DNA from: Plazaster borealis | Lineage: Eukaryota; Echinodermata; Asteroidea; Forcipulatida; Labidiasteridae | NCBI GenBank assembly: GCA_021014325.1 | Contig: CM037460.1 | Coordinates: forward strand, 22,396,544-22,460,543 | Length of the DNA stretch: 64,000 nt | Reading direction: 5' to 3' | In this document: positions 10,899-42,429 of the stretch, piece by piece | Layout: every line of letters starts with the position of its first letter | How positions within the stretch are numbered: the first letter of the stretch is position 1 | The notes under the pieces: model-generated | The model's input: the letters and a program-made list of their open reading frames with translations, nothing else | Database searches by the model: none | What the model was told of the DNA's origin: nothing | Program-made: the position numbers and the translations under genes

Positions 10899-11310
10899 AC
10901 AAATAATACTGGGTTCTTATATAGCGCTTTATCACACCCCTCCGGGTGTATCAAAGCGCTCATTATTTGTTTTTCAACAGGGTAAGTAGAGCTACGCTTT
11001 GAATTATGAGACTCATTTATGTAACACCTTCTAATGGTTTACAAGGTGCTGCAGCACATTCAGCAGCCACTGCCAGAAACACCGGGACACACCCCTTCTC
11101 TTAGCGATAAGTGTAACTGGGTTCTTTTACGTGCATTACACAACACACGGGACCTACGGCTCCACGTCCAATCCGAAAGGGGAAGCAATAATGGTAAAGT
11201 ATCTTGCTCAAGAACACAAGTGCCATGACCGGGAATCGAAACCCACACTCTGTTGAACAGAAACACCAGAGCTTGAGTCTGGTGCTCTTAACCAATCGGC
11301 CAAGACACGC
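10899..11310 (-). mobile_element. tRNA-derived SINE, family A
   Basis: The reversed tRNA-like head ends at about 11310 ('ctcttaaccaatcggccaagacac'). The B-box-like region is 'gggaatcgaaacccacactctg'. The tail 'cttatatagcgctttatcaca' is at the left. It lies downstream of the LARS2 stop. Confidence 0.7.
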
Positions 11311-11651
11311 CACATTTATACAATGTTAAATTATCAGGAACTTCAGTTGTGTTTTGTTTGTTTGAGCCATGCTTCCTCTATCTGAGAAAATGTCACTTTC
11401 ATAATCCAAAACAACATTGATATTCCATCTCTCTGCTAATGACATCATACCAGTCTTTTAAATGTATTGTTTTTCTCAGCGTTAAAGGCAAAATCTGACA
11501 AACAAGTATCAACACACCCCACATTTGTTTTAAAGAAGTTGCAAGATGATTTCAATACAAGAAAAATGGTTGTGAATTGCTTTTTTAAACTTAAGTTTAA
11601 AACCTAATGAAATTGTTAAACAGTTCCCTTAACAGCTTGCTTGGTTTCACA

Positions 11652-32129
<20,478 letters not shown>

Positions 32130-33080
32130 TTCACCTCACTTAAATGATACGGCAGGCTGCAGCTCAACTGCAAATATTTTGGAAAACACTTTGATATTTC
32201 AACAAGGCACTGCATCTGTAAATCCATGTAAATGTTATTATTAGTTATTCCTGCATATGACCATGGGCTGCAGTTTAGTAACCACAGTTATGGCCCAGTT
32301 TTGGCTGTTGGATTTTAACACTGCCAGTATGTCAAAATCCGCCAGCCACACCAGTGGGGCTATGACCCAGTACAGTCCAGAGTGGGGTAATTGTGCAGTG
32401 ACTGACTGTCAAGTACGACTGGTTGTGACTTTGATCTTTGTTCACGTTCTTTATGTATGGTGTTTTCATTGTTATATCAAAGAAAGTTTAACATTCCACA
32501 GACAAGTAACCAAACAAAAAGATTTCAACCATATGTACATGTAAGCACAGAATAACATTGTACAAAACCTGCATTAAATTTCCACCCTAGTTAAATTATT
32601 TTCTCCTACTAATTCTACAGCAAACTTGATATTTTATCATTTATGTATATCTGTATCTGTAGACTGTAGCAGTTTAAGTCGTTGTTACTCGAGTTGTAGT
32701 CGTAGGACTAGAAATTAGATTTAGATTTAAAAACAGTGCATGGCATCAATGCATAAATTGATAGCCCCACTAGAAAAAAAGGTTAGTGATACACACTTGA
32801 CTTGGGCTTGGCCGTAGTAGTGGGGCCAGGTCACAGGTGGATCTTGTGGATGGAGAACTGTAGAACTATGATATAATATGACTATGTAAGCATGGTTAGT
32901 ACCAGTACTAGTATGATGAGGTTCATTCCACTATAGTTCTCTAACTAGGTAGGAGTAGAGATTAGTTAGGTACAACAATCTAATCCTAATGAATGGTAAT
33001 GCAGACTGAGTAACTAGTGTATACATGTACATTACACAACAATACATGATGTATGCACGCCACTAACTAGCACTGTAACT
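32130..33080. other. LARS2 5' flank, no gene seen
   Basis: AT-rich, no convincing exon. TATTTGCAG at about 32170-32180 (minus strand) could be an acceptor for a non-coding 5' exon. Confidence 0.4.
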
Positions 33081-33082
33081 GT

Positions 33083-33300
33083 AGCAGCACCGGGCGGTAG
33101 CACATAGCACTAGCACTGCAGTAGTGGCGGTAGCACTGGCATGGCGGTAGCACTAGCACTGCTAGCCCCATAAATTGGGCCAATCACTACGAAGTGATTG
33201 GCCCAATTTATGGGGCTATAGCACTGCAATCGTACACTACTAGCCTACTAGTAATACTATAGTACTACTACCACTGGTAGCACAGTAGTACTTACTTAGC
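33083..33300. repeat. GGTAGCACT-type degenerate repeat with hairpin
   Basis: Many GTAGCACTAGCACTG words from 33083 to 33160 and again to about 33295, around the 33163-33218 perfect palindrome. Confidence 0.65.
33163..33218. repeat. Perfect 26-bp inverted repeat, 4-nt loop
   Basis: Left arm 33163-33188 (starts TAGCCCCATAAATTGGGCC), loop ACGA, right arm 33193-33218 is the exact complement. Each arm contains a CCAAT/ATTGG word. Confidence 0.95.
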
Positions 33301-33514
33301 ACTTTTTAAAGTTTTACTTTTAGTTAGCAATAATACTCAACTCTCAATAGCATTTTTTAGGTCATACAAACATGGAATGCCTCTACCTCTCTTATGATTT
33401 GTGGTGATTATGTACACGGTGTTACCTCAAACTAATAATAGATGCATGATAAACATTTTACATTATTCTAACATTATCTTTCGGACCCCAACCTCATCGT
33501 TTGTTTTGGGTAGA

Positions 33515-33560
33515 TGGTTTCTCACGTTTCCTCAGCTCCAGGGCGCCGCCATTCTGTACT
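33515..33560 (-). promoter_or_regulatory. Candidate LARS2 5' UTR/promoter with YY1-like site
   Basis: Minus strand reads AGAATGGCGGCGCCC, close to the YY1 consensus AANATGGCGGC common at housekeeping start sites, followed by a possible donor GGAAAC|GTGAGA. It lies 1.4 kb upstream of LARS2 exon 1. Tentative. Confidence 0.3.
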
Positions 33561-34311
33561 CGTTCTACCATTCTATTTAAGTCCTTATTTGTTTATTAGT
33601 TATAGAATAAAATAAGTTGAAATAAAAACTTATATAAATATTCATAAATATATTTGGATAATGCTGCTTTGTAAATACTACTGTCTAAAATTGAAAAATT
33701 ATTTTGTGATTTTTTTCTTACAGAAGTAGTGAACGAGACCTAGTTTTCTAAATGCGAACCTTCGTTTACAATATTCGACCCCATGTGTCCAAAGCAAGAT
33801 AAAGGAACTTTGAAAACGAGGTTGATAAACTCGGTCTGCTTTAGTCTGGTCCCCTTGTAAACGTTGTTAGATTATTACCATTTACTACATATACGCATTC
33901 CAGTTTTCAGACGTCCTCTTCGTGGGGTAAAAATCCCTTGGTGAGTTGTATGAGTTATATCTGTAATAAAATCCACTCTTTTATAAGGCCATCGGACTTC
34001 GGAGAATAAAAATAAACACATCAATTACTTTTATGTTCATCATACATTTGTATGTGTGTAATATTTTGTCTTAATGTTTCCTTTTGTAAATGATTTATGT
34101 TAAAAAGACCACGTTACTTATTTTTCAAAGATTCCATTAAGTTTCGTGGTTTCGTATGCCTTTACGTACAGACGTTAAATACGCAGCATACTCCTACAAA
34201 CGCTGAATCCTTGGCCACAATTCCAGATCTATATACTTTATATTGTGCAGCTAAGATGTAGGCGCATTCCCTACGGGTGGGTCGGCGTTTTAAATCAACT
34301 AAATGTGTTAA

Positions 34312-34609
34312 CTTTTTAGCTTCCCTCGACTCTCGAGCTGTCGAGTGCTTTTTTTGGTTGCTGAAATTAATAATTAATAAATAATGATAATAAAAAAATA
34401 ATAATGTAATAAATGGGCTAACCTCTTTTAAAAAATATATTTCAAATAAAAAAAAATCATTTTCTTCAGGATTACTTCCCTGGATGTAAACTGAGCCTGG
34501 CCATTTTAGAGCGATCCCAATCATTATGATCATCATGCCATTCAAATCACGACGCCATCGGCCATGATTGTGGGCAGACATGTGGCCGGCCAAGTATTCA
34601 GATCTTGGC
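34312..34609. repeat. Inverted duplication, arm 1
   Basis: Matches the reverse complement of 35373-35605 through the words 'cgatcccaatcat', 'caaatcacgac', 'tgtggccggccaag' and 'ttcagatcttggc', then the poorer 'agcactcg...agctaaaa..gttaa' end. The arms are diverged, with small indels. Confidence 0.8.
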
Positions 34610-34741
34610 GCCTGTCTACAGTCTATGTCGAGCCCTAGACTAGGTATGTGAAGATCCGCATCGATCGCGGCCGCTATTTTCTGCCAGATTTGTGTTCCGC
34701 ATCTACTGCGCGCGCTGGGCACACCCCCTTAAATTCGCATT

Positions 34742-34830
34742 CTGATTGGCTGTCGGCGATGATGACGTCATGGAAAATCGATGATGACGTAGTGGAGAAT
34801 CCCCCTTTATCCGCCATGTTTTTTTTTCCG
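34742..34830 (+). promoter_or_regulatory. RPL13 promoter region
   Basis: Contains ATTGG (inverted CCAAT, 34745), a perfect CRE TGACGTCA (34763-34770), a second half-site TGACGTAG (34784), CCGCCAT (34811, inverted YY1-like) and a pyrimidine run TTTTTTTTTCC (34819-34829) that suits the 5' TOP start of a ribosomal-protein mRNA. Confidence 0.6.
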
Positions 34831-34929
34831 AATTGGCGAATGTTTTTACCTTCGCTGGAGAAGTTGAAAAAAATACAAGTTTTGACGGCACTAATATCAC
34901 TCTTTTACTGAACCATACGTTATTAAAAG
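34829..34929 (+). other. RPL13: Probable non-coding exon 1 of RPL13
   Basis: From the TOP-like run to donor AAAAG|GTAAAC. The first coding exon at 35671 has an acceptor immediately before it, so an upstream exon is required. The start is inferred. Confidence 0.5.
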
Positions 34930-35372
34930 GTAAACCTACATATTAATTGTTATTCTGTCTTTAATATCTGAAAGTTTTGTCAGTTTTTATGGTTGCGAAA
35001 ATGACTTACCCGGTGGCGAAAATGACTGACCCGGTCGCGCTGCCGGGATTCGCGCGACCGGTCGGGCAATTGGCATGAGCGAGCGAAAAAGTCGCGTTTT
35101 CGGTCACAAAATCCCAATCAATTGCCTGTTAGAAAATGACGCTAATTAACGAGCTTCAAATGCTTGTAATTTCTTTATCAATTAAGACTTCTCAATAATT
35201 TTGGTATCACTGTGTAGGATTTTTCATGCTCTTTCCAGTGGTACTAATTGCATTCGTATTGGTTCACTTTGAATTTTTTCTTCACATACCTACCTAGACC
35301 CAGTACCTGGCATCCTGGGGCGCTGTACTTGGTTTTTTTCGAAATGTTTTTTCGAAAAGCCCCACTTATGTG

Positions 35373-35605
35373 GCCAAGATCTGAATCCTTGGCCGGCCAC
35401 ACTTCCGCCCACAGCCCGTAGGGCCAAAGATGTCGTGATTTGATTGGCATGATTGGGATCGTTCTATGACTGGGCTCGGTATACATCCAGTTTCAGGGAA
35501 GTTATCCGGAGGAAATTGATTTGTTTTTATTTGAAATATCTTTTTAAAAAGTTATTTATTTAAACATCAAAAGCACTCGGGGCAAGCTAAAAGTTAAGTT
35601 TTGCT
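35373..35605. repeat. Inverted duplication, arm 2
   Basis: Partner of 34312-34609, located inside RPL13 intron 1. The 760-bp spacer holds the promoter and first exon of RPL13. Confidence 0.8.
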
Positions 35606-35670
35606 CAAAGATTATTTCTGAAATAACTTTGTTTCTCTTATTTTACTCACCAATTTCTTAAGGTTTCAAG

Positions 35671-35916
35671 ATGACCAAGCGACGCAATGGGGTAATTCCC
35701 AATGTTCACTTCCACAAAAACTGGCAGGAGCGGGTGAAGACATGGTTCGACCAGCCAATGCGCAAGAGGCGCCGACGAAAGACCCGTGTCAAGAAGGCCC
35801 TTAAGATCGCCCCACGCCCCGTGGCTGGCCCTATTCGCCCAGTTGTGCGTTGTCCAACCTTCAGGTACCACACCAAAGTTCGAGGTGGACGAGGCTTTTC
35901 CCTTGAAGAGCTGAAG
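35671..35916 (+). CDS. RPL13: RPL13 coding exon 1
   Basis: 82 codons. ATG directly follows the TTTCAAG acceptor region, and the exon ends SLEELK|GTAATT. Confidence 0.96.
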
Positions 35917-38900
35917 GTAATTAATTTGTTAATAGTGTACCCTTGAGTTAACAGTTTTTGTTCTGCATTCTCATACAAGTTGTAACTGCAGGGCTCAAAA
36001 TTTTACACTGGATCGCAGGCCCGAGGCCAGTGTTTTTTAGCGTTGAGCCAGTAAACTTGCGTCCGGCTGTCTTGTGTTTTTGAAAAATAATAACTCGCCT
36101 CGTCTTTAGTGTTAAAAATTATTTTCAAATGTTGACTTTGAGTCTGATAAATATCTAGAAGTATTACCCATAGACAAATGAGATATGCCTTCCCTTAGTG
36201 CTTGTTCAAATAATAGTTTAATTGTGACATTGTGTGAATAGGTTTTTTTTCTTCTCATTTTGGTTTTGGGCTGGTAACAAATGTTCTGGTCCAGTAAAAA
36301 TTGTGAACTACAAGCCCTGTGATTTTGTGGAGTTTGTCCCCAAATTTGAACCCTGTAATTGCATTTATGTGCCAAAATTTGCACAAACATGACGGGAGGC
36401 AGGACTACCATGAGTAGATGTTTTGGGGGAAGAGTCAGTGGTTCCCCACGAGTCGGTATCTGTAAATATTCTTTTTGCCCTTTGTTTGTCCGGCAAGAAA
36501 GTAACAATGGTAGTTATGTTTCTTTTCGGTTGTTGGGCCTTTTTAAGTATTAAAGTATATTACAAGGTTTATAAAATGAAAACAAAAACAAAACGGCCTG
36601 TCACTTCATTTTTTAGAGGGCAAGGCCATTTTGTAAGTAGCCCTTCCATTGGAAAATCTTACCGTCTATGGGAAACTTTCGAAGGCGCACCAAGGCCAAG
36701 ACCAGGGCAACGAAGGCCATGGCCTCCGTGTAATTTCAGGACTGAAACTTTTATGAAGTCTAATTTTTTACTGTGCAAGTCTTATAACTACTTTGCAAAA
36801 TAAGACCCTTTTTTCTTGTATGTTGTTAATAACAATTATAGAGTGCAAATAAATGTGTTTTAGCTTTTCCGTTGGATCAAAAAGGCAAACATTCTTTTTT
36901 AAATCAACACTTGTCATGAAATCGACCAAATGAAATTAATCTATTTTACAGGCTGCTGGTATCTTCAAGAGGTATGCCCCAACCATCGGCATCTCTGTCG
37001 ACCACAGGAGGAAAAACCGCTCAGTCGAGGGTCTGCAGACCAATGTTCAGCGCCTGAAGGAGTACCGCTCTAAGCTCATCCTCTTCCCCAAGAAGGCTGG
37101 CAATCCTAAGAAGGGCGACAGTGAGGTAGGCGTAATATTCACCTTTCAGGGGGGAAAATGTCCCAGTTGTTTTTGAGACCATAAATAATGTGCATTTGGG
37201 GATTGTCTCAAAAGTTTGAACTGTAGGAACGTGCTGATTGGATCAGGTATTCCATCACGTGCTCATGAACCGTTCCGTTGGACCGACGGAATGTTCCATT
37301 GGAACGTTCAAAATACTAATGTGCGTGTATTCGCTCGTGTCAGGATTGCTCCGTACTTCTGCACAGTGATGCGGTCCAGCAGAACGTTCTGGCAGTCCAA
37401 TGGATTGCGGGAGTGTGCCCACGGGAACGCTCTATCGCGCCTAGAACGTGCCCGACTTTTGAGATGCTCCCTTAACCCAACCACAAAGATAACAAGATTG
37501 TCAAATTTATATTCTCTTTCCAATAGCTATTTTCACGCTGTAGTTTTATATTTTATGTTGCAAGGTTCATTCATTTATGTTTATTGCAAAGTGATCTTTA
37601 TTCAATCGGTCTTTGATAGGGTAAATTTGGTTTTAAATGTTGGAAGCCATTTTCTAATGTGCAGTAATACAAATTGGCAAATGTAAATTAACTTGTGTCT
37701 TTCTTGTTTTCTGTTGTACCATTTATGCTAGCAGTTTTTTACTTCTACTCCTCTCTGCAGAGACCCTTTTATACATGTACCTACATGCACATGTATATTT
37801 TGTGATTTCTGTGCTATGCTAGTCTTTTTAAATTAAAGAGAGTGTATACCTTTAGTAATAGACCTTTATCACGGTGCGGCCATCTTGAGTTTCTCCCATT
37901 CAAACCAATGTAAACAAACTTAGGCTGGAATGGAAAAGTAGTCTGGTTCCTTTTTGTACAATGAATATTAGCATTCATTACTATTATTGGATACAGGGAA
38001 CATGACCAAGATGGCGGCAGTGTGATAAAGGTCAATTGCTCCGAAAATTAATGACCATAAAAACTTACTTGGTAAAAATCACTGGAGAGCTGTTGATATT
38101 ATAAAACATTGTTAAAAAAAAACACCCCTTGAAGTAATGTAGTTGAAGAGAAAGAGGAATTTGGATGCAACAAGGTTGGTTTTTTCTTTCATTTTTTTTG
38201 TTGCAACGTTGATGACCAGTTGAGCCCAAATTTTACCAGGTTTGTTATTTTATGCATATGTTGGGGTACACCAAGTGAGAATACTGCTCTTTAACAATTA
38301 CCAAAAGTATACCCTGCCTTTAAAGGCACTGAACACGTTTGGTAATTGTCAAAGACCAGTATTCTCACTTGGTGTATCCCAACATATGCATAAAATAACA
38401 AGCCTGTGAAAATTTGGGCTCAATTGGTCATTGAAGTTGCAAGAAAATGATGAAAGAAAAAACACCCTTGTTGTACAAATTTGTGTGCTTTCAGATAATA
38501 ATAATAGGCTTCTTGCAAGAAGTCTTTTATTATTTTAGTGAGAAATTACCTCTTTCTCCAAAACTACGTTACTTCAAAGGGAGTCGTTTCTCACAATGTT
38601 GTATACTATCAACAGCTCTCCGTTGCTTGTTACCAAGTAAGTTTTTATGCTAATATATATTTTGAGTAATTCCCAAACGTGTACAGTGCCTTTAAGTCTC
38701 TTTATATTTTTAATGAATCTTTAATGTTGTAAAGCTCCTTTGGGTTGGATCAGCGTGAGGAGATCATTAAATCTAATTATTATTATTTTGTATTATCATG
38801 CATACCCATGAAAGGAGTTTCCTCCATGGTTTCTTTTTTCAAAAGTTTTAAGGCTTGGTTCATTCAACAGTAACTTGGCTTTTCAATTATCTATGTCTTT

Positions 38901-40014
38901 TCTTGTTTGTGTAATTAAAACTATTTTTCACGCTACCCCCAGTTTTTCTTCTGTTGTTATAAATGCAACTGGGGGAATTCTTGCAATTCGTGAGGTGCCT
39001 TGTGGTGTGTCTTGGCCAAGCGGTCAAGCACACTGAACTCAACCACTGGTGTTTCTGATCAGCAGAGTGTGGGTTCGAGTCCTGGTCTTGACACTTGTGC
39101 CCTTAAGCAAGACACTTCACCATTATTGCTTTGTCTATGGGATGGGTTCTAAAGCCATAGGTCCTGTGTGGTGTGTAATGCACGTAAAAGAACCCAGTGC
39201 ACTTATCGTTGAGAGAAGGGTTCTCCCAGGTGTTTTCTGGTTTGGTTGGCTGCAGATTGCACCACAGCACCTTGTGAACCATTAGATGGTGCTATGTAAA
39301 TAAATGGGTCTTGTATTTCAAACATAGCTCCACAATCTTGAAGACAAATAATAAGCGCTTTGAGTTGCCCTCTGGTGTAATAAAGCGCTATATAATAACT
39401 ACGTATTGTTAGTATTTAAATTATAAAATCTGTCCTATAAAAACATGGAATGTAAAGTCTTAAATTGAAGGCAAAATGTTGCCTTTATTGACATGTTCTT
39501 ACATGTTGATGTAGCTTTTAATTAATTAACACCTATGTTGGCATGTTCTAACTTGTACCTTTGAATTATTGTAACTGCAAATCAGATTTCCATTTCTGCT
39601 TTAAAATTTGTTTTATATTTTACACTGCGTTTAATTTTGTAAGCATGCTTTCCTCTGAATTTCTTATCATGATTAATACAAATTAAAATTTTCAGGATTA
39701 TAATTTTCGATGTAAGCAGACCTCAAGACCACTTTTAAAATGAGACGATTTATAATTGAATATATGTTTGTTTGGTTTCTGTTCCCCAGGAGGCTGAGCT
39801 GAAGGTGGCCAAGCAGCTGGAGGGTCCCATCATGCCCCACGTGACCGTCTTCAAGAAGGAGAAGGCACGTGTGATCACCGAGGAAGAGAAGAAGCACAGC
39901 GTGTTCCAGGCCCTCCGCATGGGTCGCAGCAACGCCAAGCTGTTCGGCATCCGAGCCAAGAGACGACGCGAGAAGGAAGAGGAAGAACGCGAGAAGGCTA
40001 CCAGGAAGAAGTAA
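35671..40014 (+). CDS. RPL13: 60S ribosomal protein L13 (eL13)
   Basis: Coding exons 35671-35916, 36952-37125 and 39790-40014 (TAA) join at codon boundaries to 214 aa (human 211). It is a component of the large cytosolic ribosomal subunit. The N-terminus [28 protein letters not shown], the basic run [33 protein letters not shown], then ARTIGI-like [16 protein letters not shown] and the basic/acidic tail [18 protein letters not shown] are all diagnostic for eL13. All borders are GT-AG. AATAAA lies at 40234. Regulation as a TOP mRNA is inferred from the pyrimidine run in the promoter region. Introns contain TTAA MITEs and a SINE; no snoRNA was recognised in them. Confidence 0.97.
36952..37125 (+). 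CDS. RPL13: RPL13 coding exon 2
   Basis: 58 codons [20 protein letters not shown] through KKGDSE. Acceptor TTTTACAG, donor GTAGGC. Confidence 0.96.
37834..38323 (-). mobile_element. TTAA MITE with nested 172-bp MITE
   Basis: Starts TTAAAGAGAGTGTATACC. It is interrupted at 37862-38033 and resumes 'gaccataaaaacttacttggta', ending TACCCTGCCTTTAA, where the next element starts. Confidence 0.65.
37862..38033. mobile_element. 172-bp MITE with YY1-like TIRs
   Basis: GACCTTTATCACGGTGCGGC...CATCTTG at the left and CAAGATGGCGGCAGTGTGAT...AAAGGTC at the right are inverse. The inner TIR word AAGATGGCGGC equals a YY1 site. Confidence 0.7.
38320..38695 (+). mobile_element. TTAA MITE, family 1, complete
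   Basis: TTAAAGGCACTGAACACG to GTACAGTGCCTTTAA. The core GGCTTCTTGCAAGAAGTC is nearly palindromic. It shares its left TTAA with the preceding element. In RPL13 intron 2. Confidence 0.8.
38998..39412 (+). mobile_element. tRNA-derived SINE, family A, full length
   Basis: Head GTCTTGGCCAAGCGGTCAAG, B-box-like GTGGGTTCGAGTCCTGG, body 'gcacgtaaaagaacccagtgc', tail 'ataaagcgctatataataac'. Sense orientation in RPL13 intron 2. Confidence 0.75.
39790..40014 (+). CDS. RPL13: RPL13 coding exon 3 (terminal)
   Basis: 74 codons [20 protein letters not shown] to TRKK, then TAA. Acceptor CTGTTCCCCAG. Confidence 0.97.
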   Translation, partial: EAELKVAKQLEGPIMPHVTVFKKEKARVITEEEKKHSVFQALRMGRSNAKLFGIRAKRRREKEEEEREKATRKK

Positions 40015-40233
40015 ATTGTCATGTCGTAGCTATCATCGTTAGGGTTAGCGACAGGGAAGACCAGACGCGTTAGGCCATGCTCAAATTTCTCTTCGGCGAA
40101 GGTTTTTGTTAAACCGTTAATTCTTAATGTCAACACTTTTGCTAAATCTACGTCCGATTTAAAAGATGCTCATTTCGGGCATGGCCATTCTGTAAAGCCA
40201 TCTAGCCATTGTGTATATTAATCGGTGGAAAGG

Positions 40234-40239
40234 AATAAA
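40234..40239 (+). terminator. RPL13 polyadenylation signal
   Basis: AATAAA 220 bp after the stop codon. Confidence 0.7.
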
Positions 40240-40399
40240 ATCAAAACCCCGAAAAGCTAAGAAGCTAAATATTTGGTGTCGTCTTGGTTTCCTTTCAGAG
40301 TCTAGTGTTACAGAAGGTGCTTAGTAGTCAGGAAAAATTATCTTTCATGAATCTGCCAAAAGGGGTTTGTTTATAACCACCTAAAGTATTTTATTCTTT

Positions 40400-40558
40400 C
40401 TGCTTGGACACAACCGCTCCAGATTTTCGGCAATATCTCAAAAACGCTACCATCTTTTGAAATGAAATTATTTTGGTTAGTTTTATGGTATATGTGTACA
40501 ACTATAGGATTGAAACAAACAGTGGGTTCCAATTACCAAACGTATACAATCCCTTTAA
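40400..40558 (+). mobile_element. TTAA MITE family 2, right part
   Basis: 'cttggacacaaccgctccagattttcggcaatatctc' to TACAATCCCTTTAA. The left half is absent. Confidence 0.65.
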
Positions 40559-40920
40559 AAGGCATAGTACACGTTTGGTATTTACTCAATTAGCATAAAA
40601 ACTGATGAGGTAATGAGCAACAGAGAGCTGTTGATAGTATAAAACATTGTGAGAAACGACTCCCTCTGAAGTAACGTAGTTTTTGAGAAAGAGGTAATTT
40701 CTCACTAAAATAATAAAAGACTTCTAGCTAGAAGCCTTTTATTCCTATCTGAAAGCACACAAATTTGTACAACAAGGGTGTTTTTTCTTTCATCATTTTC
40801 TTGCAACTTCGATGACCAATCGAGCCCAAATTTTGACAGGCTTGTTGTATGCATATGTTGGGATACACCAAATGAGAACACTGGTCTTTGACAATTACCA
40901 AACGTGTACGATGCCTTTAA
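40555..40920 (-). mobile_element. TTAA MITE, family 1, complete
   Basis: Begins at the TTAA shared with the previous fragment (AAGGCATAGTACACG) and ends GTACGATGCCTTTAA. The core centre is TTCTAGCTAGAA rather than TTCTTGCAAGAA. Confidence 0.8.
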
Positions 40921-41204
40921 GACGTGATTGAAACTAACATCATTCAATGATAGTGTCGTGTGGAGAGTTTAGAAAAGCAAATCAAAAGGAGATGGTGATA
41001 TAATAATGGGCCAACTGCGGATGCAGAACCCAAATTTCAGCTATTTAATACTCGGTTCAGTATAGGTGAGTGGGAAAAGAATATATACTGTTTATTAAAC
41101 CATCCCCCACCCCGGGTAGCGCTGTCACTGTTTGTCCTGTGGCTACCTGAGGGTTAGTGTAAAAACCTCTGATAATAATGTATCCATAGAGAAGCAGAGC
41201 TGAC

Positions 41205-41362
41205 AACTCTCCCTGATTCTGCAGAAAGTTCTCTGAAAATAAACCAATCTTTTCATGTTCTGATGAACAAATTTGAAAATCTCCCTGATTATGGAAACTT
41301 GTTCCGTGTTGAAAGTAATTCTAAATGTCTCCCTGATTGTTGTACAAAATCTCCCTGATCGC
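41205..41362. repeat. TCTCCCTGAT spaced repeats
   Basis: The word appears at about 41207, 41280, 41329 and 41350 separated by unrelated sequence. Partly degenerate minisatellite or element relic. Confidence 0.45.
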
Positions 41363-41924
41363 AAGATGCAAAATGCTGTCAGCTCTGGAGAAGGGAACCA
41401 TACATCCTTGGATTGGGACCACCACAAATCCTTGGATTGTGGGCGAAGTCCATTTATTACTTCCTCCCCCGTGTTTACTTGCCTGTGTGATCATTGGATC
41501 TACCTGCGAGTATCATGTAACAGTAACCAGAGACAAAGTGTAATTGATCTACAGGTGTTTGGACTATACCCTTAACCAGGATTGTTTATCTATTTTTAAA
41601 GCTAACTCTTGAAACGTTTTGGAAATTTGGGCCTGCGTTTCAGTCAAAAGTCAAAAATATGATTTCTTGATGACAAAATGAAGCTTGGAATGGTGGACAT
41701 TGTTCACTTGTTATGGTTCAGTATGCGGGAATCTCCGTTGGTATCATTCGGTGCTCGATATGGGGCATGGTGTACCCCAACCTCCTATTTTGTCTTCATT
41801 GTGTGCTTGTAATCTCAGGAATTCTTTAGAGGATTTTAGGGGGGTACTGCTGTACATGAGGAAAATAGTGTGTTAAAGCATGTGGTAACTCCATGGTTAA
41901 AGTATGGGAACATTGGTGGGTGTG

Positions 41925-42400
41925 TGTGTGGGGGGGGGGGGGATACCTAACTGTATATCGGGCATGGTGTATAGTTGGTTTCCCTGTCTATACAATGACA
42001 TACATTTCTTCCAGACTCATGTTGGCATCCAAATGATCTTTGTAAAAATTGTAAGGAACAAATTGAATGAAAGATTTCACTACAATTGCTGTTTAAAGAA
42101 TGGTGTATCCTTGGGGGAGATGGGGATGCTTGAAGCATAGGCGTACGACCCATGGAGGTTGGAGGCGGGGGAAAAAACACCCCCCCCCCAAGTTGGGGCA
42201 AAACAGTGGGGGAAATTCGGGTACAGCAAGAAGAAACAAATTGGACAGAGAAAGCAAACAAAATCCACCCCTAACTCTTCACCCGGTATTAGAAATGAGT
42301 ACTTATGTTTTGATTTGTGTAAAAGTTTGGGTAAATCAACACCTCTGCCCCCTTACCAAAGGGTCTCAATACGCCCATGGCGTCAGGGCTGGTGGGTTGG
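41925..42400. repeat. G/C-run-rich transposon-like region
   Basis: Runs of G (41928-41942) and C (42180-42190), with 'cataggcgtacgacccatgg' and 'atacgcccatggcg' facing each other (42138 and 42370). Possible DNA element with GGCGTA-type termini; boundaries uncertain. Confidence 0.35.
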
Positions 42401-42429
42401 GAGGGGACCTCATTGACCCCGACCTGCCC

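Noticed and set aside
33515..33560. ATGGCGGCGCCC as a LARS2 start codon
   Set aside because: The frame stops after six codons and the candidate donor phase does not match exon 2; at most it is a promoter/5' UTR.
34162..34722. 186-aa minus-strand open frame upstream of LARS2
   Set aside because: It runs across the diverged inverted-duplication arm and AT-rich sequence, has no splice or domain support, and LARS2 exon 1 is explained at 32022-32129.
35917..39789. snoRNA in RPL13 introns (expected from vertebrate RPL13)
   Set aside because: I found no convincing paired C (RTGATGA) and D (CTGA) boxes with a terminal stem; TGATGA-like words there belong to MITEs.
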